Origin: Bordetella petrii
GTDB taxonomy: Bacteria > Pseudomonadota > Gammaproteobacteria > Burkholderiales > Burkholderiaceae_B
DNA: 64,000 nucleotides
Assembly: GCF_017356245.1 (NCBI RefSeq)
Contig: NZ_JAFMZZ010000001.1
Coordinates: 219,073-283,072, forward strand
Direction: 5' to 3'
Position numbers and translations under genes: made by a program. The notes beneath the pieces were generated by a model that ran no database searches, was not told the DNA's origin, and worked only from the letters and a program-made list of their open reading frames with translations. Of the stretch, positions 9,826 to 19,757 are shown one piece after another; within the stretch, counting starts at the first letter, position 1, and each line of letters begins with the position of its first letter.

Positions 9826-9919
9826 CAGGTGTCAGGCTCCCGCGGGGTGCCTGACACCGTACGGTTGCAGCGGTCTAGCCAGGCATCGGTGTCTGGCACC
9901 CTCGCGGGAGCCAGACACC
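9826..9919. repeat. Repeat family A, copy 2 (94 bp)
   Basis: Begins CAGGTGTCAGGCTCCCGCGG, closes its first hairpin with TGCCTGACACC, and ends GGTGTCTGGCACC...CCAGACACC. It starts 3 bases after the LysE-type stop codon, so it lies in that gene's 3' UTR. Confidence 0.85.
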
Positions 9920-10016
9920 CGGCCCATTACACACCCGGTTCATCCCGGGCGGGGCCGGCCGGATCCGGCCGCGGTGCGATAATGCCGCAGCCCGAATCCG
10001 CTTTTCCGAGACTGCC

Positions 10017-11144
10017 ATGACCCGTATCGACGACCCCCTGCACGACCGCGAAGCCGGCCACGCAGACTCCACGCAAGACACCACGCGCATCGACGACGTC
10101 CGCATCGGCGCGGTGCGCCCGCTGATTTCCCCGGCCCTGCTGCAGGACGAGCTGCCGGTGCCCGCCGCCACGCTGGCCCTGGTCGAAGAGGCCCGCGCCC
10201 GCATCGCCGACGTGCTGCACGGCCGCGACGACCGGCTGGTGGTGGTGGTGGGACCCTGTTCCATCCACGACCACGGCCAGGCGCTGGAATACGCCGGCCG
10301 CCTGCAGGCCGCCGCCCGGGCCCTGCAAGACGACCTGCTGGTCGTGATGCGCGTGTACTTCGAAAAGCCGCGCACCACCGTGGGCTGGAAAGGCTATATC
10401 AACGACCCGCGCCTGGACGGCAGTTTCCGCATCAATGAAGGCCTGCGCCGGGCGCGCGAGCTGCTGCTGGAAATCGGCGGCCTGGGCCTGCCCATCGCCA
10501 CCGAATTCCTCGACCTGCTCAGCCCGCAGTACATCGCCGACCTGATCGCCTGGGGCGCCATCGGGGCGCGCACCACCGAAAGCCCCAGCCACCGCCAGCT
10601 GGCCTCGGGCCTGAGCTGCCCGCTGGGCTTCAAGAACGGCACCGATGGCGGCATGCAGGTGGCCGCCGACGCCATCGTGGCCGCGCGCGCCCGCCATGCC
10701 TTCATGGGCATGACCAAAATGGGCATGGCGGCCATCTTCGAAACACGCGGCAACGACGACACCCACGTCATCCTGCGCGGCGGCAAGCAGGGCCCCAACT
10801 ACGACGCCGCCAGCGTGGCGGCCTGCTGCGCCGCCCTGAAGGCGGCCGGGCAGCGCGAACAAGTCATGATCGATTGCTCGCATGCCAACTCCAACAAATC
10901 GCACCAGCGCCAGGTCGAGGTGGCGCGCGACATCGCCGGCCAGTTGGCCCAGGGCGAATCGCGCATCATCGGGGTCATGATCGAAAGCCACCTGGAAGAA
11001 GGCCGCCAGGACCTGAAGCCCGGCGTGCCGCTGCGCCACGGGGTGTCGATCACCGACGCCTGCCTCGGCTGGACGCAAACCGAACCGGTGCTCGATATCC
11101 TGGCCCAGGCCGTGCGCCAGCGCCGCGCGCGCCGGCAGGGCTGA
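10017..11144 (+). CDS. aroG: 3-deoxy-7-phosphoheptulonate synthase (DAHP synthase, AroG/F/H family)
   Basis: A 375-residue cytosolic metalloenzyme that condenses PEP and erythrose 4-phosphate, the first step of the shikimate pathway. Type I-alpha motifs: [31 protein letters not shown] (PEP/E4P site), [58 protein letters not shown], and [13 protein letters not shown]. An N-terminal extension of about 20 residues precedes the usual start of the AroG fold. Which aromatic amino acid inhibits it cannot be read here, so the symbol is generic. A 14-bp palindrome (GGCCGGATCCGGCC, 9957-9970) lies upstream. Confidence 0.92.
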   Translation: MTRIDDPLHDREAGHADSTQDTTRIDDVRIGAVRPLISPALLQDELPVPAATLALVEEARARIADVLHGRDDRLVVVVGPCSIHDHGQALEYAGRLQAAARALQDDLLVVMRVYFEKPRTTVGWKGYINDPRLDGSFRINEGLRRARELLLEIGGLGLPIATEFLDLLSPQYIADLIAWGAIGARTTESPSHRQLASGLSCPLGFKNGTDGGMQVAADAIVAARARHAFMGMTKMGMAAIFETRGNDDTHVILRGGKQGPNYDAASVAACCAALKAAGQREQVMIDCSHANSNKSHQRQVEVARDIAGQLAQGESRIIGVMIESHLEEGRQDLKPGVPLRHGVSITDACLGWTQTEPVLDILAQAVRQRRARRQG

Positions 11145-11280
11145 GCCCGCGCCGCCTGCCCGCACATTCGCAGGATCAGGCAACAATGGCAGAGTAATCG
11201 GCATTGCTGTAGCCGGCACGGATTTCTTATCCTGCACGTCTGCGGGGCGCGGGCCCCGCCAGCCCAGGAAGGAATCCGCC

Positions 11281-11739
11281 ATGGCCAGTTTGAACATCAA
11301 TGGCAAAGACACCGCGCTGGACGCGCCCGATGAAATGCCCCTGCTGTGGGCGCTGCGCGACGTCGCCAACCTGACCGGCACCAAGTACGGCTGCGGCATG
11401 GCGCTGTGCGGCGCCTGTACGGTGCACGCCGATGGCACGCCCATCCGCTCGTGCGTGACGCCGCTGGCGGCCGTGGCGGGCAAGCAGATCACCACCATCG
11501 AAGGCGTGGGCGGCGACAGGGTCGGGCAAGCCGTGCAGGCCGCCTGGCGCAAGCTCGACGTGGCCCAGTGCGGCTATTGCCAATCGGGGCAGATCATGTC
11601 GGCCACCGCCCTGCTCGCTCAGAACAAGCAGCCCAGCGACGCCGACATCGACAGCGCCATGGGCGGCAACGTCTGCCGCTGCGCCACCTACGTGCGCATC
11701 CGCGCCGCCATCCACGAAGCCGCCCGCGCGCTGGCCTGA
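11281..11739 (+). CDS. iorA: (2Fe-2S) subunit of a molybdenum hydroxylase (IorA-like)
   Basis: A 152-residue electron-transfer subunit of a xanthine-oxidase-family enzyme, similar to isoquinoline 1-oxidoreductase alpha. The plant-ferredoxin-type cluster is bound by [13 protein letters not shown] and [10 protein letters not shown]. The second cluster is bound by [11 protein letters not shown] and [17 protein letters not shown]. It starts 13 bases before the large subunit gene, so the pair is clearly cotranscribed. There is no separate FAD subunit, which is typical of two-subunit IorAB-like enzymes. Confidence 0.9.
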   Translation: MASLNINGKDTALDAPDEMPLLWALRDVANLTGTKYGCGMALCGACTVHADGTPIRSCVTPLAAVAGKQITTIEGVGGDRVGQAVQAAWRKLDVAQCGYCQSGQIMSATALLAQNKQPSDADIDSAMGGNVCRCATYVRIRAAIHEAARALA

Positions 11740-11752
11740 TCAGGAGCCTCAC

Positions 11753-14014
11753 ATGCATCCCATCGTGCGTTCTCACAGCGCGGCCATCCTGCCCGTGCGC
11801 AACGTCAGCCGCCGCCGCTTCATGCAGGGCGCGGGCGGCCTGGTGCTCGGCGTTGCGCTGGGCCCCGCGGCCGCGCGCGCCGCCACCGGCGGCGCGGCCC
11901 AGGCCGACGGCGCCGCCTTCGCCCCCAATGCCTTCGTGCGCATCGGCACCGACGGCAGCGTTACCGTGCTGTCCAAGCACCTGGAAATGGGCCAGGGCGC
12001 CTATACCGGCCTGGCCACGCTGGTGGCCGAAGAACTCGACGCCGACTGGGCCAGCGTGCGTGTCGAGGGCGCGCCGGCCAATACGGCGCTGTACAAGAAC
12101 CTGGCGCTGGGCGTGCAAGGCACCGGCGGCAGCACGGCCATTGCCAATTCGTATGAACAGATGCGGCGCGCGGGCGCCACGGCGCGCGCCATGCTGGTTG
12201 CCGCGGCCGCCCGGCAGTGGCAGGTCGACGCCAAGGACATCACCGTGTCGGCCGGCATCGTGCGCCACGCCGCCTCGCAGCGGCAGGCCGGGTTCGGCGA
12301 ACTGGCCGCCGCGGCCGCCAGGCTGCCGGTGCCGGATTCGGTGCCGCTGAAGGCGGCCGCCGATTTCCAGCTGATCGGCAAAGAAGCGCCGCGCCGCGTC
12401 GACGGCCGGGCCAAGACCGACGGCACCGCCATGTTCACCCAGGATATGAAGCTGCCCGGCATGCTGGTCGCGATGGCGGCGCACCCGCCCCGCTTCGGCG
12501 GCAAGGTGGCCGGCTTCGACGCCAGCAAGGCCAGGGCCGTGCCGGGCGTGCGCCATGTGCTGCGGTTCGCCGGCACCGGGCACAACTTCGAGGGCGTGGC
12601 GGTGCTGGCCGACAACACCTGGGCCGCGCGCACCGGGCGCGACGCGCTGCAGGTGCAATGGGACGACAGCCAGGCCCACCGCAAGGGCTCTGACGATATC
12701 CGCGCGCAGTACCGCGCGGCGCTGGACCGGCCCGGCACCGTGGCGGCCAGCCATGGCGACGTGCAAGCCGCGCTGGCGCAGGCGGCCAAGGTCATCGAGG
12801 CCGAGTACGAAGTGCCCTACCTGGCGCACGCCGCCATGGAGCCCATGAACTGCCTGGTTCAGCTGGGCGACGACCGCTGCGACATCTGGAACGGCGAGCA
12901 ATTCCAGACCGTCGACCAGGCCGCCGTGGCAAAGGCATTGGGCCTGGCGCCCGAACAGGTGTTCATTACCCAGCTGTATGCCGGCGGCAGCTTCGGGCGG
13001 CGCGCCAATGCGCACGCCGACTACGTCACCGAGGCCGCGCTGATCGCCAAGGCGGCGCGCGACCAGGGCGTGCGCGCCCCCGTCAAGCTGGTATGGACGC
13101 GCGAAGACGACATGCGCGGCGGATACTACCGCCCGCTGAATGTGCACCGCGCGCGCATCGGCCTGGATGCGCAGGGAAAACTGCAGGCGTGGCACGTGCG
13201 GCTGGCGGGGCAGTCGATTTTCCTGGGCGGCCCGTTCGAGGGCGCCATGCAGAACGGCATCGACCCCACGTCGGTGGAAGGCCAGGCCGACCTGCGCTAT
13301 GCCGTGCCCAACCTGCAGGTGGAATCCTACACACCGCGCGACATCGGCGTGCCCGTGCTGTGGTACCGCTCGGTGGGCCACACGCATACGGCGTTCTCGG
13401 CCGAGGGCCTGATGGACGAAGCCGCCGCGGCGGCCGGCCAGGACCCGGTGGCCTATCGCGTCGCCCTGCTCGAGCAGCACCCGCGCCATCGCAAAGTGCT
13501 GGAACTGGCGGCCGAACGGGCCGGCTGGTCTCGGCCGCTGGCCGCCGGCGCGCAGGGCCAGCGGCGCGGCCGCGGCGTGGCGCTGCACGAATCGTTCGAC
13601 ACCATCGTGGCGCAGGTGGCCGAAGTCACCGTACAGGCCGACGGCTCGTTCAAGGTGGACCGCATCGTGTGCGCGCTGGACTGCGGCGTGGTGGTCAACC
13701 CCGACGTGGTGCGCGCCCAGATGGAGGGCGGCATCGGCTTCGGCCTGTCGACCGCGCTGCACGGCGCCCTGACGCTGAAAGACGGCCAGGTCGAGCAGAG
13801 CAATTTCCACGACTATCCGGTCATGCGCATCAACGAGATGCCCGTCGTCGAAGTGCATACCGTGGCCTCTGCCGAAAAACCCACGGGCGTGGGCGAACCC
13901 GGCGTGCCGCCCGTGGCGCCGGCGGTGGCCAACGCCCTGTACGCCGCCACGGGGCAGCGCATCCGCACTCTGCCCTTCGCGGCCCAGGTCAAACCGCTGG
14001 CGGCGCAGGGGTAA
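11753..14014 (+). CDS. iorB: Molybdopterin-binding large subunit of an IorB-like aldehyde/N-heterocycle oxidoreductase
   Basis: A 753-residue molybdenum-cytosine-dinucleotide hydroxylase subunit. A twin-arginine signal ([20 protein letters not shown], from about residue 20) predicts Tat export of the folded enzyme with IorA. Motifs include [34 protein letters not shown], and near the C-terminus [18 protein letters not shown], whose Glu is the conserved catalytic base. The C-terminus is complete and ends one base before the AraC gene. The substrate is unknown (N-heterocycles or aldehydes are typical), and no cytochrome electron acceptor is adjacent. Confidence 0.88.
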   Translation: MHPIVRSHSAAILPVRNVSRRRFMQGAGGLVLGVALGPAAARAATGGAAQADGAAFAPNAFVRIGTDGSVTVLSKHLEMGQGAYTGLATLVAEELDADWASVRVEGAPANTALYKNLALGVQGTGGSTAIANSYEQMRRAGATARAMLVAAAARQWQVDAKDITVSAGIVRHAASQRQAGFGELAAAAARLPVPDSVPLKAAADFQLIGKEAPRRVDGRAKTDGTAMFTQDMKLPGMLVAMAAHPPRFGGKVAGFDASKARAVPGVRHVLRFAGTGHNFEGVAVLADNTWAARTGRDALQVQWDDSQAHRKGSDDIRAQYRAALDRPGTVAASHGDVQAALAQAAKVIEAEYEVPYLAHAAMEPMNCLVQLGDDRCDIWNGEQFQTVDQAAVAKALGLAPEQVFITQLYAGGSFGRRANAHADYVTEAALIAKAARDQGVRAPVKLVWTREDDMRGGYYRPLNVHRARIGLDAQGKLQAWHVRLAGQSIFLGGPFEGAMQNGIDPTSVEGQADLRYAVPNLQVESYTPRDIGVPVLWYRSVGHTHTAFSAEGLMDEAAAAAGQDPVAYRVALLEQHPRHRKVLELAAERAGWSRPLAAGAQGQRRGRGVALHESFDTIVAQVAEVTVQADGSFKVDRIVCALDCGVVVNPDVVRAQMEGGIGFGLSTALHGALTLKDGQVEQSNFHDYPVMRINEMPVVEVHTVASAEKPTGVGEPGVPPVAPAVANALYAATGQRIRTLPFAAQVKPLAAQG

Positions 14015-14015
14015 G

Positions 14016-15020
14016 ATGTCGCTGTCTCCGTTGTTGTCCGATACGCCGGCAATGCCCATGGCGCCCGCCTCTACCCGCACCGCGGCCTGTCCGCCCACCC
14101 TGGCCGCCGGCCTGGGCGAGCTGGCCGCGCTGGTCAACCGCCACGCGCGGGCCGATGGCCTGCACCGCAGCGCCATCGACGGCCTGTCGTTCTTCCGTTC
14201 GTCGCAGCCCAGCGAACTGTCTTTCGGCGTGTACCGGCCGTCGCTGGCGCTGCTGGTGCAGGGCGCCAAGCGCGTCGAAGTGGGCGAAGACGTCTACGAG
14301 TACAACGCGTCGCACTACCTGCTCACCTCGATCGACCTGCCGGTGGCGTCGCGCGTGACCCTGGCCAGCCCCGGCACGCCCTACCTGTGCTTCGTGCTCG
14401 ACCTGGACGCGCGCGACACCGCCGACCTGATCGCCGAAACCGGCCTGCCGCAGCCGGCCGAATCAGACGCCGGGCGCGGCCTGGCGGTGGCCCAGGTCTG
14501 CCCGCCCCTGCTGGATGCGGCGCTGCGCATGGCGCGCCTGCTCGATGCGCCGCAAGACATCCGGGTGCTGGCGCCGCTGCTGCGGCGCGAAATCAGCTAC
14601 CGCCTGCTGACCGGCGCGCTGGGCGGGCGCCTGCGCCACATCGCGCGCCACGAAGGCCCCACTCACCAGGTTCGCCAGGCCATCGAATGGCTGCAAACCC
14701 ATTTCGACCGCCCGCTGCGCATCGAGCAACTGGCCCACACGGTCAACATGAGCACCTCGTCGCTGCACCACCACTTCAAGGCGGTCACCGCCATGAGCCC
14801 GCTGCAATACCAGAAGCAGCTGCGCCTGCAAGAGGCGCGCCGCCTGCTGCTGGCGGGGCTGGCGGACGCCGGCGCGGCGGGCCGCCAGGTGGGCTACGAA
14901 AGCGCCTCGCAGTTCAGCCGCGAGTACAGCCGCCAGTACGGCGCGCCGCCGCTGCGCGACGTGGCGCGGCTGCGCGGCACGGCGGCCGTGCCCCTGGCGA
15001 TGGCGGGCGGCCCCGGCTGA
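14016..15020 (+). CDS. AraC family transcriptional regulator
   Basis: A 334-residue regulator with an N-terminal AraC_N-type ligand domain (about 55-200: [34 protein letters not shown]). The C-terminal double HTH (about 215-310) contains [20 protein letters not shown] and [19 protein letters not shown]. Its start lies one base after the iorB stop, so it is probably translationally coupled to the hydroxylase operon and may control it or the response to its aldehyde-type substrate. Confidence 0.88.
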   Translation: MSLSPLLSDTPAMPMAPASTRTAACPPTLAAGLGELAALVNRHARADGLHRSAIDGLSFFRSSQPSELSFGVYRPSLALLVQGAKRVEVGEDVYEYNASHYLLTSIDLPVASRVTLASPGTPYLCFVLDLDARDTADLIAETGLPQPAESDAGRGLAVAQVCPPLLDAALRMARLLDAPQDIRVLAPLLRREISYRLLTGALGGRLRHIARHEGPTHQVRQAIEWLQTHFDRPLRIEQLAHTVNMSTSSLHHHFKAVTAMSPLQYQKQLRLQEARRLLLAGLADAGAAGRQVGYESASQFSREYSRQYGAPPLRDVARLRGTAAVPLAMAGGPG

Positions 15021-15103
15021 AGCCTTCACGCCACCCGCCCGGTGAACGAATCGGCCGGTGGGCTGGTCTATCATGGATGTCTATCCTGTTTGAAGGAGCC
15101 TCC

Positions 15104-15430
15104 ATGATCCGCAAGCTGATTCCCGTTTTCCTCGTTGCCGGCCTTACCGCCTGCGCCACGTCCGGAACGCAGCGCGCCTCATCCGACGCCCCGGCCGCCG
15201 GCGCGCCGTCCGGCGGCGTTCCATCGGCCGCCTGCGACGCCCAGCCCGTGCAAGGCCTCATCGGCAAAAAGTATTCCGAATCCGTGGCCGGCGACGCCCG
15301 CTCGCGCTCGCAGTCCGCCCAGCTGCGCGTGATGCGCCCGGGCCAGGTCATGACCATGGAATACAACCCCGCGCGCCTGAACATCATCCTGGACGGCGGC
15401 GACGTCATCACCGCGCTGCGCTGCGGCTGA
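15104..15430 (+). CDS. I78-family peptidase inhibitor lipoprotein
   Basis: A 108-residue secreted lipoprotein. The signal peptide ends in a lipobox (LTAC), giving a lipidated Cys near residue 17. A Ser/Ala/Pro linker follows, then the I78 inhibitor core QGLIGKKYSESVAGDARSRS, LRVMRPGQVMTMEYNPARLN and ITALRCG. Family members inhibit serine proteases such as subtilisin and chymotrypsin. Shine-Dalgarno AAGGAG lies 8 bases before the ATG. Two cysteines (CDAQP and RCG) may form a disulfide. Confidence 0.82.
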   Translation: MIRKLIPVFLVAGLTACATSGTQRASSDAPAAGAPSGGVPSAACDAQPVQGLIGKKYSESVAGDARSRSQSAQLRVMRPGQVMTMEYNPARLNIILDGGDVITALRCG

Positions 15431-15498
15431 AGCCGCCCGCCGAATTCGGACGCAAGAGCCGGAGTGCCCGGCCGCCGCGCGCCGCCTACACTGGCGCC

Positions 15499-16224
15499 AT
15501 GAATCCTGCCGACACCACCGCCCTTGCCGGCCGCCTGGCCTCGCTGGACTGGCCGGCCCTGGAAGCCGCCCTGGACCACGACGGATACGCCGTCATGCCC
15601 GCCCTGCTCGGGCCCGGCGACTGCGCGGCGCTGGCCGGCGCCTACTCCGACGACGCGCGCTACCGCAGCCGCGTGGTCATGGCGCGGCACGGCTTCGGCA
15701 GCGGCGAATACAAATATTTCGCCTACCCGCTGCCCGAACTCGTCGCGCAGCTGCGCACGGCGCTGTACCCCCGTCTGGCGCCGCTGGCCAACCGCTGGAA
15801 CGAGGCCATGGGCCTGCCCGTGCGCTACCCCGGCGAGCATGCGCAATTCCTGCGGCGCTGCCACGCCGCCGGCCAGCGCCGCCCCACGCCGCTGATCCTG
15901 GCCTACGGCCCGGGCGACTACAACTGCCTGCACCAGGACCTGTACGGCGAACATGTGTTTCCGCTGCAGGTGGCCATTCTGCTGTCCGAGCCGCAGCACG
16001 ATTTCACCGGCGGCGAATTCGTGCTGACCACGCAGCGGCCGCGCATGCAGTCCAGCGCCGCCGTGGTGCCGCTGCGCCGGGGCGACGCCGTGGTGTTCGC
16101 CGTGCACCATCGGCCGGTGCGCGGCGCGCGCGGCCACTACCGGGTCAACCAGCGCCACGGGGTCAGCCAGGTGCGTTCGGGCCGGCGCCACACGCTGGGC
16201 ATCATCTTCCACGACGCGCAGTAG
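15499..16224 (+). CDS. 2-oxoglutarate/Fe(II)-dependent oxygenase (prolyl-4-hydroxylase-like)
   Basis: A 241-residue non-haem iron oxygenase. The HxD iron ligands lie in NCLHQDLYGEHVFPLQVAIL (about residue 142), followed by GGEFVLTTQRPR. The distal His is in YRVNQRHGVSQV with the 2OG-binding Arg in the following VRSGRRHTLGI. A conserved N-terminal part contains DGYAVMPALLGPGDC. It ends 33 bases before alkB and is probably cotranscribed, suggesting a role next to alkylation repair, but the substrate is unknown. Confidence 0.82.
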   Translation: MNPADTTALAGRLASLDWPALEAALDHDGYAVMPALLGPGDCAALAGAYSDDARYRSRVVMARHGFGSGEYKYFAYPLPELVAQLRTALYPRLAPLANRWNEAMGLPVRYPGEHAQFLRRCHAAGQRRPTPLILAYGPGDYNCLHQDLYGEHVFPLQVAILLSEPQHDFTGGEFVLTTQRPRMQSSAAVVPLRRGDAVVFAVHHRPVRGARGHYRVNQRHGVSQVRSGRRHTLGIIFHDAQ

Positions 16225-16257
16225 CGCCCTTCAGCGCCTGAAACCGCGCCCGACGCC

Positions 16258-16902
16258 ATGAACCTGGAATTATTCGAACCCGCCGCCCCGGCCCGCATCG
16301 CGCTGGGGCCGGCCGCCACCCTGCTGCAGGGCTGGGCGCTGCCGCATGTGGATGCGCTGCTGCCGGCGCTGGATGCGGTGCTGGCGGCCGCGCCGCCGCG
16401 CCACATGGAAACCCCGGGCGGGTTCCGCATGTCGGCGGCCCTGAGCAATTGCGGCGCGCTGGGCTGGACATCCGACCGGCACGGCTACCGCTATACGCGC
16501 CTCGATCCGCAAACCGGCCGGCCCTGGCCCGCCATGCCGGCGCCCTTTCTGCGCCTGGCGCAGGACGCCGCCGAAGCGGCCGGCTTTGCCGGCTTCCTGC
16601 CCGATGCCTGCCTGGTGAACCGCTATGTGCCCGGCGCGCGCATGAGCCTGCACCAGGACAAGAACGAACGCGATTTCGGCGCGCCCATCGTGTCGGTGTC
16701 GCTGGGCATTGCCGCGGTGTTCCTGTTCGGCGGCAGCCGGCGCGGCGATCCGGCCCGGCGCGTGCCGCTGCAGCATGGCGACGTGGTGGTGTGGGGCGGC
16801 CCCGACCGCCTGCGCTACCACGGCGTGCTGCCGCTGAAAGAAGCCAACCATCCGCGCCTGGGGGCGGCCCGCGTCAACCTGACGTTCCGCCTGGCCGGCT
16901 AG
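16258..16902 (+). CDS. alkB: Alpha-ketoglutarate-dependent DNA dealkylase AlkB
   Basis: A 214-residue repair dioxygenase that oxidatively removes 1-methyladenine and 3-methylcytosine. AlkB features: TSDRHGYRYTRLDPQTGRPW, NRYVPGARMSLHQDKNERDF (iron ligands His and Asp in LHQD), GAPIVSVSLGIAAVFLFGG, a distal His in RLRYHGVLPL, and the 2OG-binding arginine end RVNLTFRLAG. Length matches E. coli AlkB (216 residues). The stop overlaps the end of the convergent ParB-like gene by four bases. No ada gene is adjacent. Confidence 0.93.
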   Translation: MNLELFEPAAPARIALGPAATLLQGWALPHVDALLPALDAVLAAAPPRHMETPGGFRMSAALSNCGALGWTSDRHGYRYTRLDPQTGRPWPAMPAPFLRLAQDAAEAAGFAGFLPDACLVNRYVPGARMSLHQDKNERDFGAPIVSVSLGIAAVFLFGGSRRGDPARRVPLQHGDVVVWGGPDRLRYHGVLPLKEANHPRLGAARVNLTFRLAG

Positions 16903-17741
16903 TCGTTGTTGCGCGCCTCGGCCAGCGCCACGGTCAGGTGCATGACTTTTTTCTTCAGCGCGTCGCGCTCTTCGGTCAGGGCGGCCACCAGGCGGCGCAG
17001 GCGCGCGACTTCCGCCGGGTAGTCTTCGATGGCCTCGGGCTCGGCCGCGTCGCCGGCCGCAGGCGGCGCGGCGCTCTCGTCGCGGCTGCCCGCCTTGGCC
17101 TGGCGGGCCTGGCGCGCCAGCTCGCGCAGCGCCTTGCGGCCTTCGGCGGCGGCCGCCACCTGCTGCTCAGCCGGCAGCGCCGCCACCGCGGCGGCCGCGT
17201 TGATGGAGATATCGCCGGCCTTCACCGCCCGCACCAGTTCCGGCGCGGCGGCCTTGTGGATTTTCTCGATCTGCCCCAGCGTATTGCTGCTGACGCGCGC
17301 CGCGCGCGCCAGGGCCTGGCGGCTGGGCACCGGCGCCGGCTCGGCCGGCTGCGCGGCCGCTTCACCCTGGCCGGCGTCCGGCGCGGTTTGCGGCGCCTGG
17401 GCCTGCAGCGCCTGCTTGCGCGCCTGCAGGATTTCCTTCTTGCGCAGCGCCAGCACCCCGCGCTGGAAGTCGGACACGCTGCGCCGGCCCAGGTGATTCT
17501 CGATCATCCATAGCCTGACATCATCGAGCGAGGTAAAACGGGTATTCTGCACAGTCTTGAACTCGATACCGTGTTTGCGACACAACTCGTAGCGATTGTG
17601 CCCATCGACCAGCACGTCGCCCCACAGCACCAGCGCGTCGCGGCAGCCTTCGGCCAGCAGGCTGCGCTCCAGCGCGGCGTATTCATCGGCGCTGAGCGGG
17701 TCGATATAGGTTCGCAGTTCTTCATTAATCTGGATGGTCAT
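16899..17741 (-). CDS. Orphan ParB/Spo0J-like nuclease-domain protein
   Basis: A 280-residue protein. The N-terminal ParB-like fold (about 8-75) contains LVLWGDVLVDGHNRYELCRK. A central HTH-like region follows (SVSDFQRGVLALRKKEILQA; RQALARAARVSSNTLGQIEK), then an Ala/Glu-rich linker, and a C-terminal coiled coil (VARLRRLVAALTEERDALKK). No parA partner is adjacent and it sits among unrelated genes, so it is not the chromosomal ParABS gene. It resembles the 'plasmid replication/partition-related' orphans of Burkholderiales. Confidence 0.75.
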   Translation of the reverse strand: MTIQINEELRTYIDPLSADEYAALERSLLAEGCRDALVLWGDVLVDGHNRYELCRKHGIEFKTVQNTRFTSLDDVRLWMIENHLGRRSVSDFQRGVLALRKKEILQARKQALQAQAPQTAPDAGQGEAAAQPAEPAPVPSRQALARAARVSSNTLGQIEKIHKAAAPELVRAVKAGDISINAAAAVAALPAEQQVAAAAEGRKALRELARQARQAKAGSRDESAAPPAAGDAAEPEAIEDYPAEVARLRRLVAALTEERDALKKKVMHLTVALAEARNND

Positions 17742-17845
17742 CGTGACGCTTCATTCGTAGTTTGATCGGCGCGACCGCCATTACAACACCCGCCGCGCGC
17801 CGCCGCCCACCCGGGGCCGGCGGCCCGCCCCACCGGAGAACCATC

Positions 17846-18265
17846 ATGCCCCAGCTCTGCGCCTACCTGACCTTCGACGGCAACTGCGCCGAGGCCATGC
17901 GCTTCTATGAACACACGCTGACCGGCCGCATCGAGGCCATGCTGACCTACGCCGAGGCGCCCGAGGGCGGCGGGGTGCCGGCCGAGATGCAGGGCCGCGT
18001 CATGCACGCGCGGCTCAGCCTCGACGGCCAGACCCTGATGGCGTCCGACGCGGCGGGCCGCCAGCCGTACCAGGGCCAGCAGGGCGTTTCGCTGGCCCTG
18101 GTGTTTCCGACGGTGTCCGACGCGACCCGCATTTTCAATGCGCTGGCCGAAGGCGGCACGGTAACCATGCCTTTGCAGAAAACATTCTGGGCCGAGGCCT
18201 TCGGCGCGCTGACCGACCGCTACGGCACATCGTGGCTGATCAACGGCGGCCAGACCGCCGGCTGA
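17846..18265 (+). CDS. VOC superfamily protein (PhnB-like)
   Basis: A 139-residue glyoxalase/bleomycin-resistance-fold protein of the PhnB/YjdN type. It starts LCAYLTFDGNCAEAMRFYEH, has AEMQGRVMHARLSLDGQTLM in the middle, and ends with the family signature FWAEAFGALTDRYGTSWLIN. The start at 17846 has CGGAGAA upstream. It is divergent from the ParB-like gene and 28 bases ahead of the DHA2 transporter, so it may share that transcript. Catalytic activity is unproven for this subgroup. Confidence 0.83.
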   Translation: MPQLCAYLTFDGNCAEAMRFYEHTLTGRIEAMLTYAEAPEGGGVPAEMQGRVMHARLSLDGQTLMASDAAGRQPYQGQQGVSLALVFPTVSDATRIFNALAEGGTVTMPLQKTFWAEAFGALTDRYGTSWLINGGQTAG

Positions 18266-18293
18266 AACTCCCCTTCCCCACGGAGCCCTCCGC

Positions 18294-19757
18294 ATGCAGC
18301 ACACCCTTGAAGACAGGCAACGCTGGCTGGCACTGATGGTGCTGTGCCTGGGCGTACTGATGATTGTCCTGGACACCACCATCGTCAACGTCGCGCTGCC
18401 ATCGATCCGCGCCGACCTGCAGTTTTCCGAGACCTCGCTGGTGTGGGTGGTGAACGCCTACATGCTGACCTTCGGCGGCTTCCTGCTGCTGGGCGGCCGG
18501 CTGGGCGACCTGTTCGGCGCGCGCCGCGTCTTCCTGGCGGGGCTGACGCTGTTCACCGCGGCCTCGCTGGCCTGCGGCGTGGCCGGTAGCCAGCAGCTGC
18601 TGGTGGCCGCGCGCGCGATCCAGGGCCTGGGCGGCGCCGTGGTGTCGGCGGTATCCCTGTCGCTCATCATGAATCTGTTTTCCGAGCCGGCCGAGCGCGC
18701 CAAGGCCATGGGCGTCTACGGCTTCGTCTGCGCCGGCGGCGGCAGCGTGGGCGTGCTGCTGGGCGGGCTGCTGACCAGCGCGCTGAGCTGGCACTGGATT
18801 TTCCTGGTGAACCTGCCCATCGGCGCGGCCGTGTTCGGCCTGTGCCTGGTGCTGCTGCCGGGCGGACGCGCCGCCGGCGGCGGCGCCCGGCTCGACGTCG
18901 CGGGCGCGGTCACCGTGACGCTGTCGCTGATGCTGGCGGTATACGCCGTGGTCAACGGCAACGAGGCCGGCTGGACCTCGGCCCGCACGCTCGGCCTGCT
19001 GGGCGCGGCGGCGGCGCTGATGGCCGCCTTCCTGGCCATCGAGGCCCGCGCCGGCGCGCCGCTGATGCCGCTGGGCCTGTTCCGGCTGCGCAACCTGGCC
19101 ATCGCCAATGTGGTGGGCGTGCTGTGGGCCGGCGCCATGTTCGCCTGGTTCTTCATCTCGGCGCTGTACATGCAGCTGGTGCTGGGCTACAGCGCCATGC
19201 AGGTCGGGCTGGCCTTCCTGCCCGGCAACCTGGTCATGGCCGTGTGCTCGCTGGGCGTGTCGGCCAGGCTGGTCATGCGCTTCGGCATCCGCGCGCCGCT
19301 GGCGGCCGGGCTGGCGCTCGCGGCCCTGGGCCTGGCGCTGTTCGCCCAGGCCCCCATCGACGGCAGCTTCGCCCTGCACATCCTGCCGGGCATGCTGCTG
19401 CTGGGCCTGGGCGCCGGCATCGCCTTCAACCCGCTGCTGCTGGCCGCCATGAACGACGTGCCGCAGCACGAGTCGGGGCTGGCCTCGGGCGTGGTCAATA
19501 CGGCCTTCATGATGGGCGGCGCCCTGGGCCTGGCCATCCTGGCCAGCCTGGCGGCGGCGCGCACCGGCGCGCTGGCCGCGGCCGGCGCCGCCCTGCCCGA
19601 GGCGCTCAATGGCGGCTACCGCCTGGCGTTCCTGCTGGGCGCGGTCTGCGCCGCGGCAGCCGCGCTGCTGGGCGGGCTGCTGCTGCGCAATGCACACTCC
19701 ACCGCCGCTTCGGGTGGTACGCTAACTTCACCCGTTCATCAGGAAGACACACCATGA
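18294..19757 (+). CDS. MFS multidrug transporter, DHA2 (EmrB/QacA) family
   Basis: A 487-residue inner-membrane proton-driven drug exporter with about fourteen helices. LDTTIVNVALPSIRADL is the DHA2 helix-1 signature, LGGRLGDLFGARRVFLAGL is motif A, and LSWHWIFLVNLPIGA is the conserved helix-6 region. No membrane-fusion partner is adjacent. The last codon overlaps the DUF937 start (ATGA), so the two are translationally coupled. Confidence 0.9.
   Translation: MQHTLEDRQRWLALMVLCLGVLMIVLDTTIVNVALPSIRADLQFSETSLVWVVNAYMLTFGGFLLLGGRLGDLFGARRVFLAGLTLFTAASLACGVAGSQQLLVAARAIQGLGGAVVSAVSLSLIMNLFSEPAERAKAMGVYGFVCAGGGSVGVLLGGLLTSALSWHWIFLVNLPIGAAVFGLCLVLLPGGRAAGGGARLDVAGAVTVTLSLMLAVYAVVNGNEAGWTSARTLGLLGAAAALMAAFLAIEARAGAPLMPLGLFRLRNLAIANVVGVLWAGAMFAWFFISALYMQLVLGYSAMQVGLAFLPGNLVMAVCSLGVSARLVMRFGIRAPLAAGLALAALGLALFAQAPIDGSFALHILPGMLLLGLGAGIAFNPLLLAAMNDVPQHESGLASGVVNTAFMMGGALGLAILASLAAARTGALAAAGAALPEALNGGYRLAFLLGAVCAAAAALLGGLLLRNAHSTAASGGTLTSPVHQEDTP

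Noticed and set aside
9957..9970. GGCCGGATCCGGCC palindrome upstream of the DAHP synthase gene
   Set aside because: In such GC-rich sequence short GC palindromes arise often, and no repeat of it or promoter-linked arrangement was found.
11594..14269. An 891-codon minus-strand open frame
   Set aside because: Antisense shadow of iorB and its neighbours with shadow-type composition and no motif.
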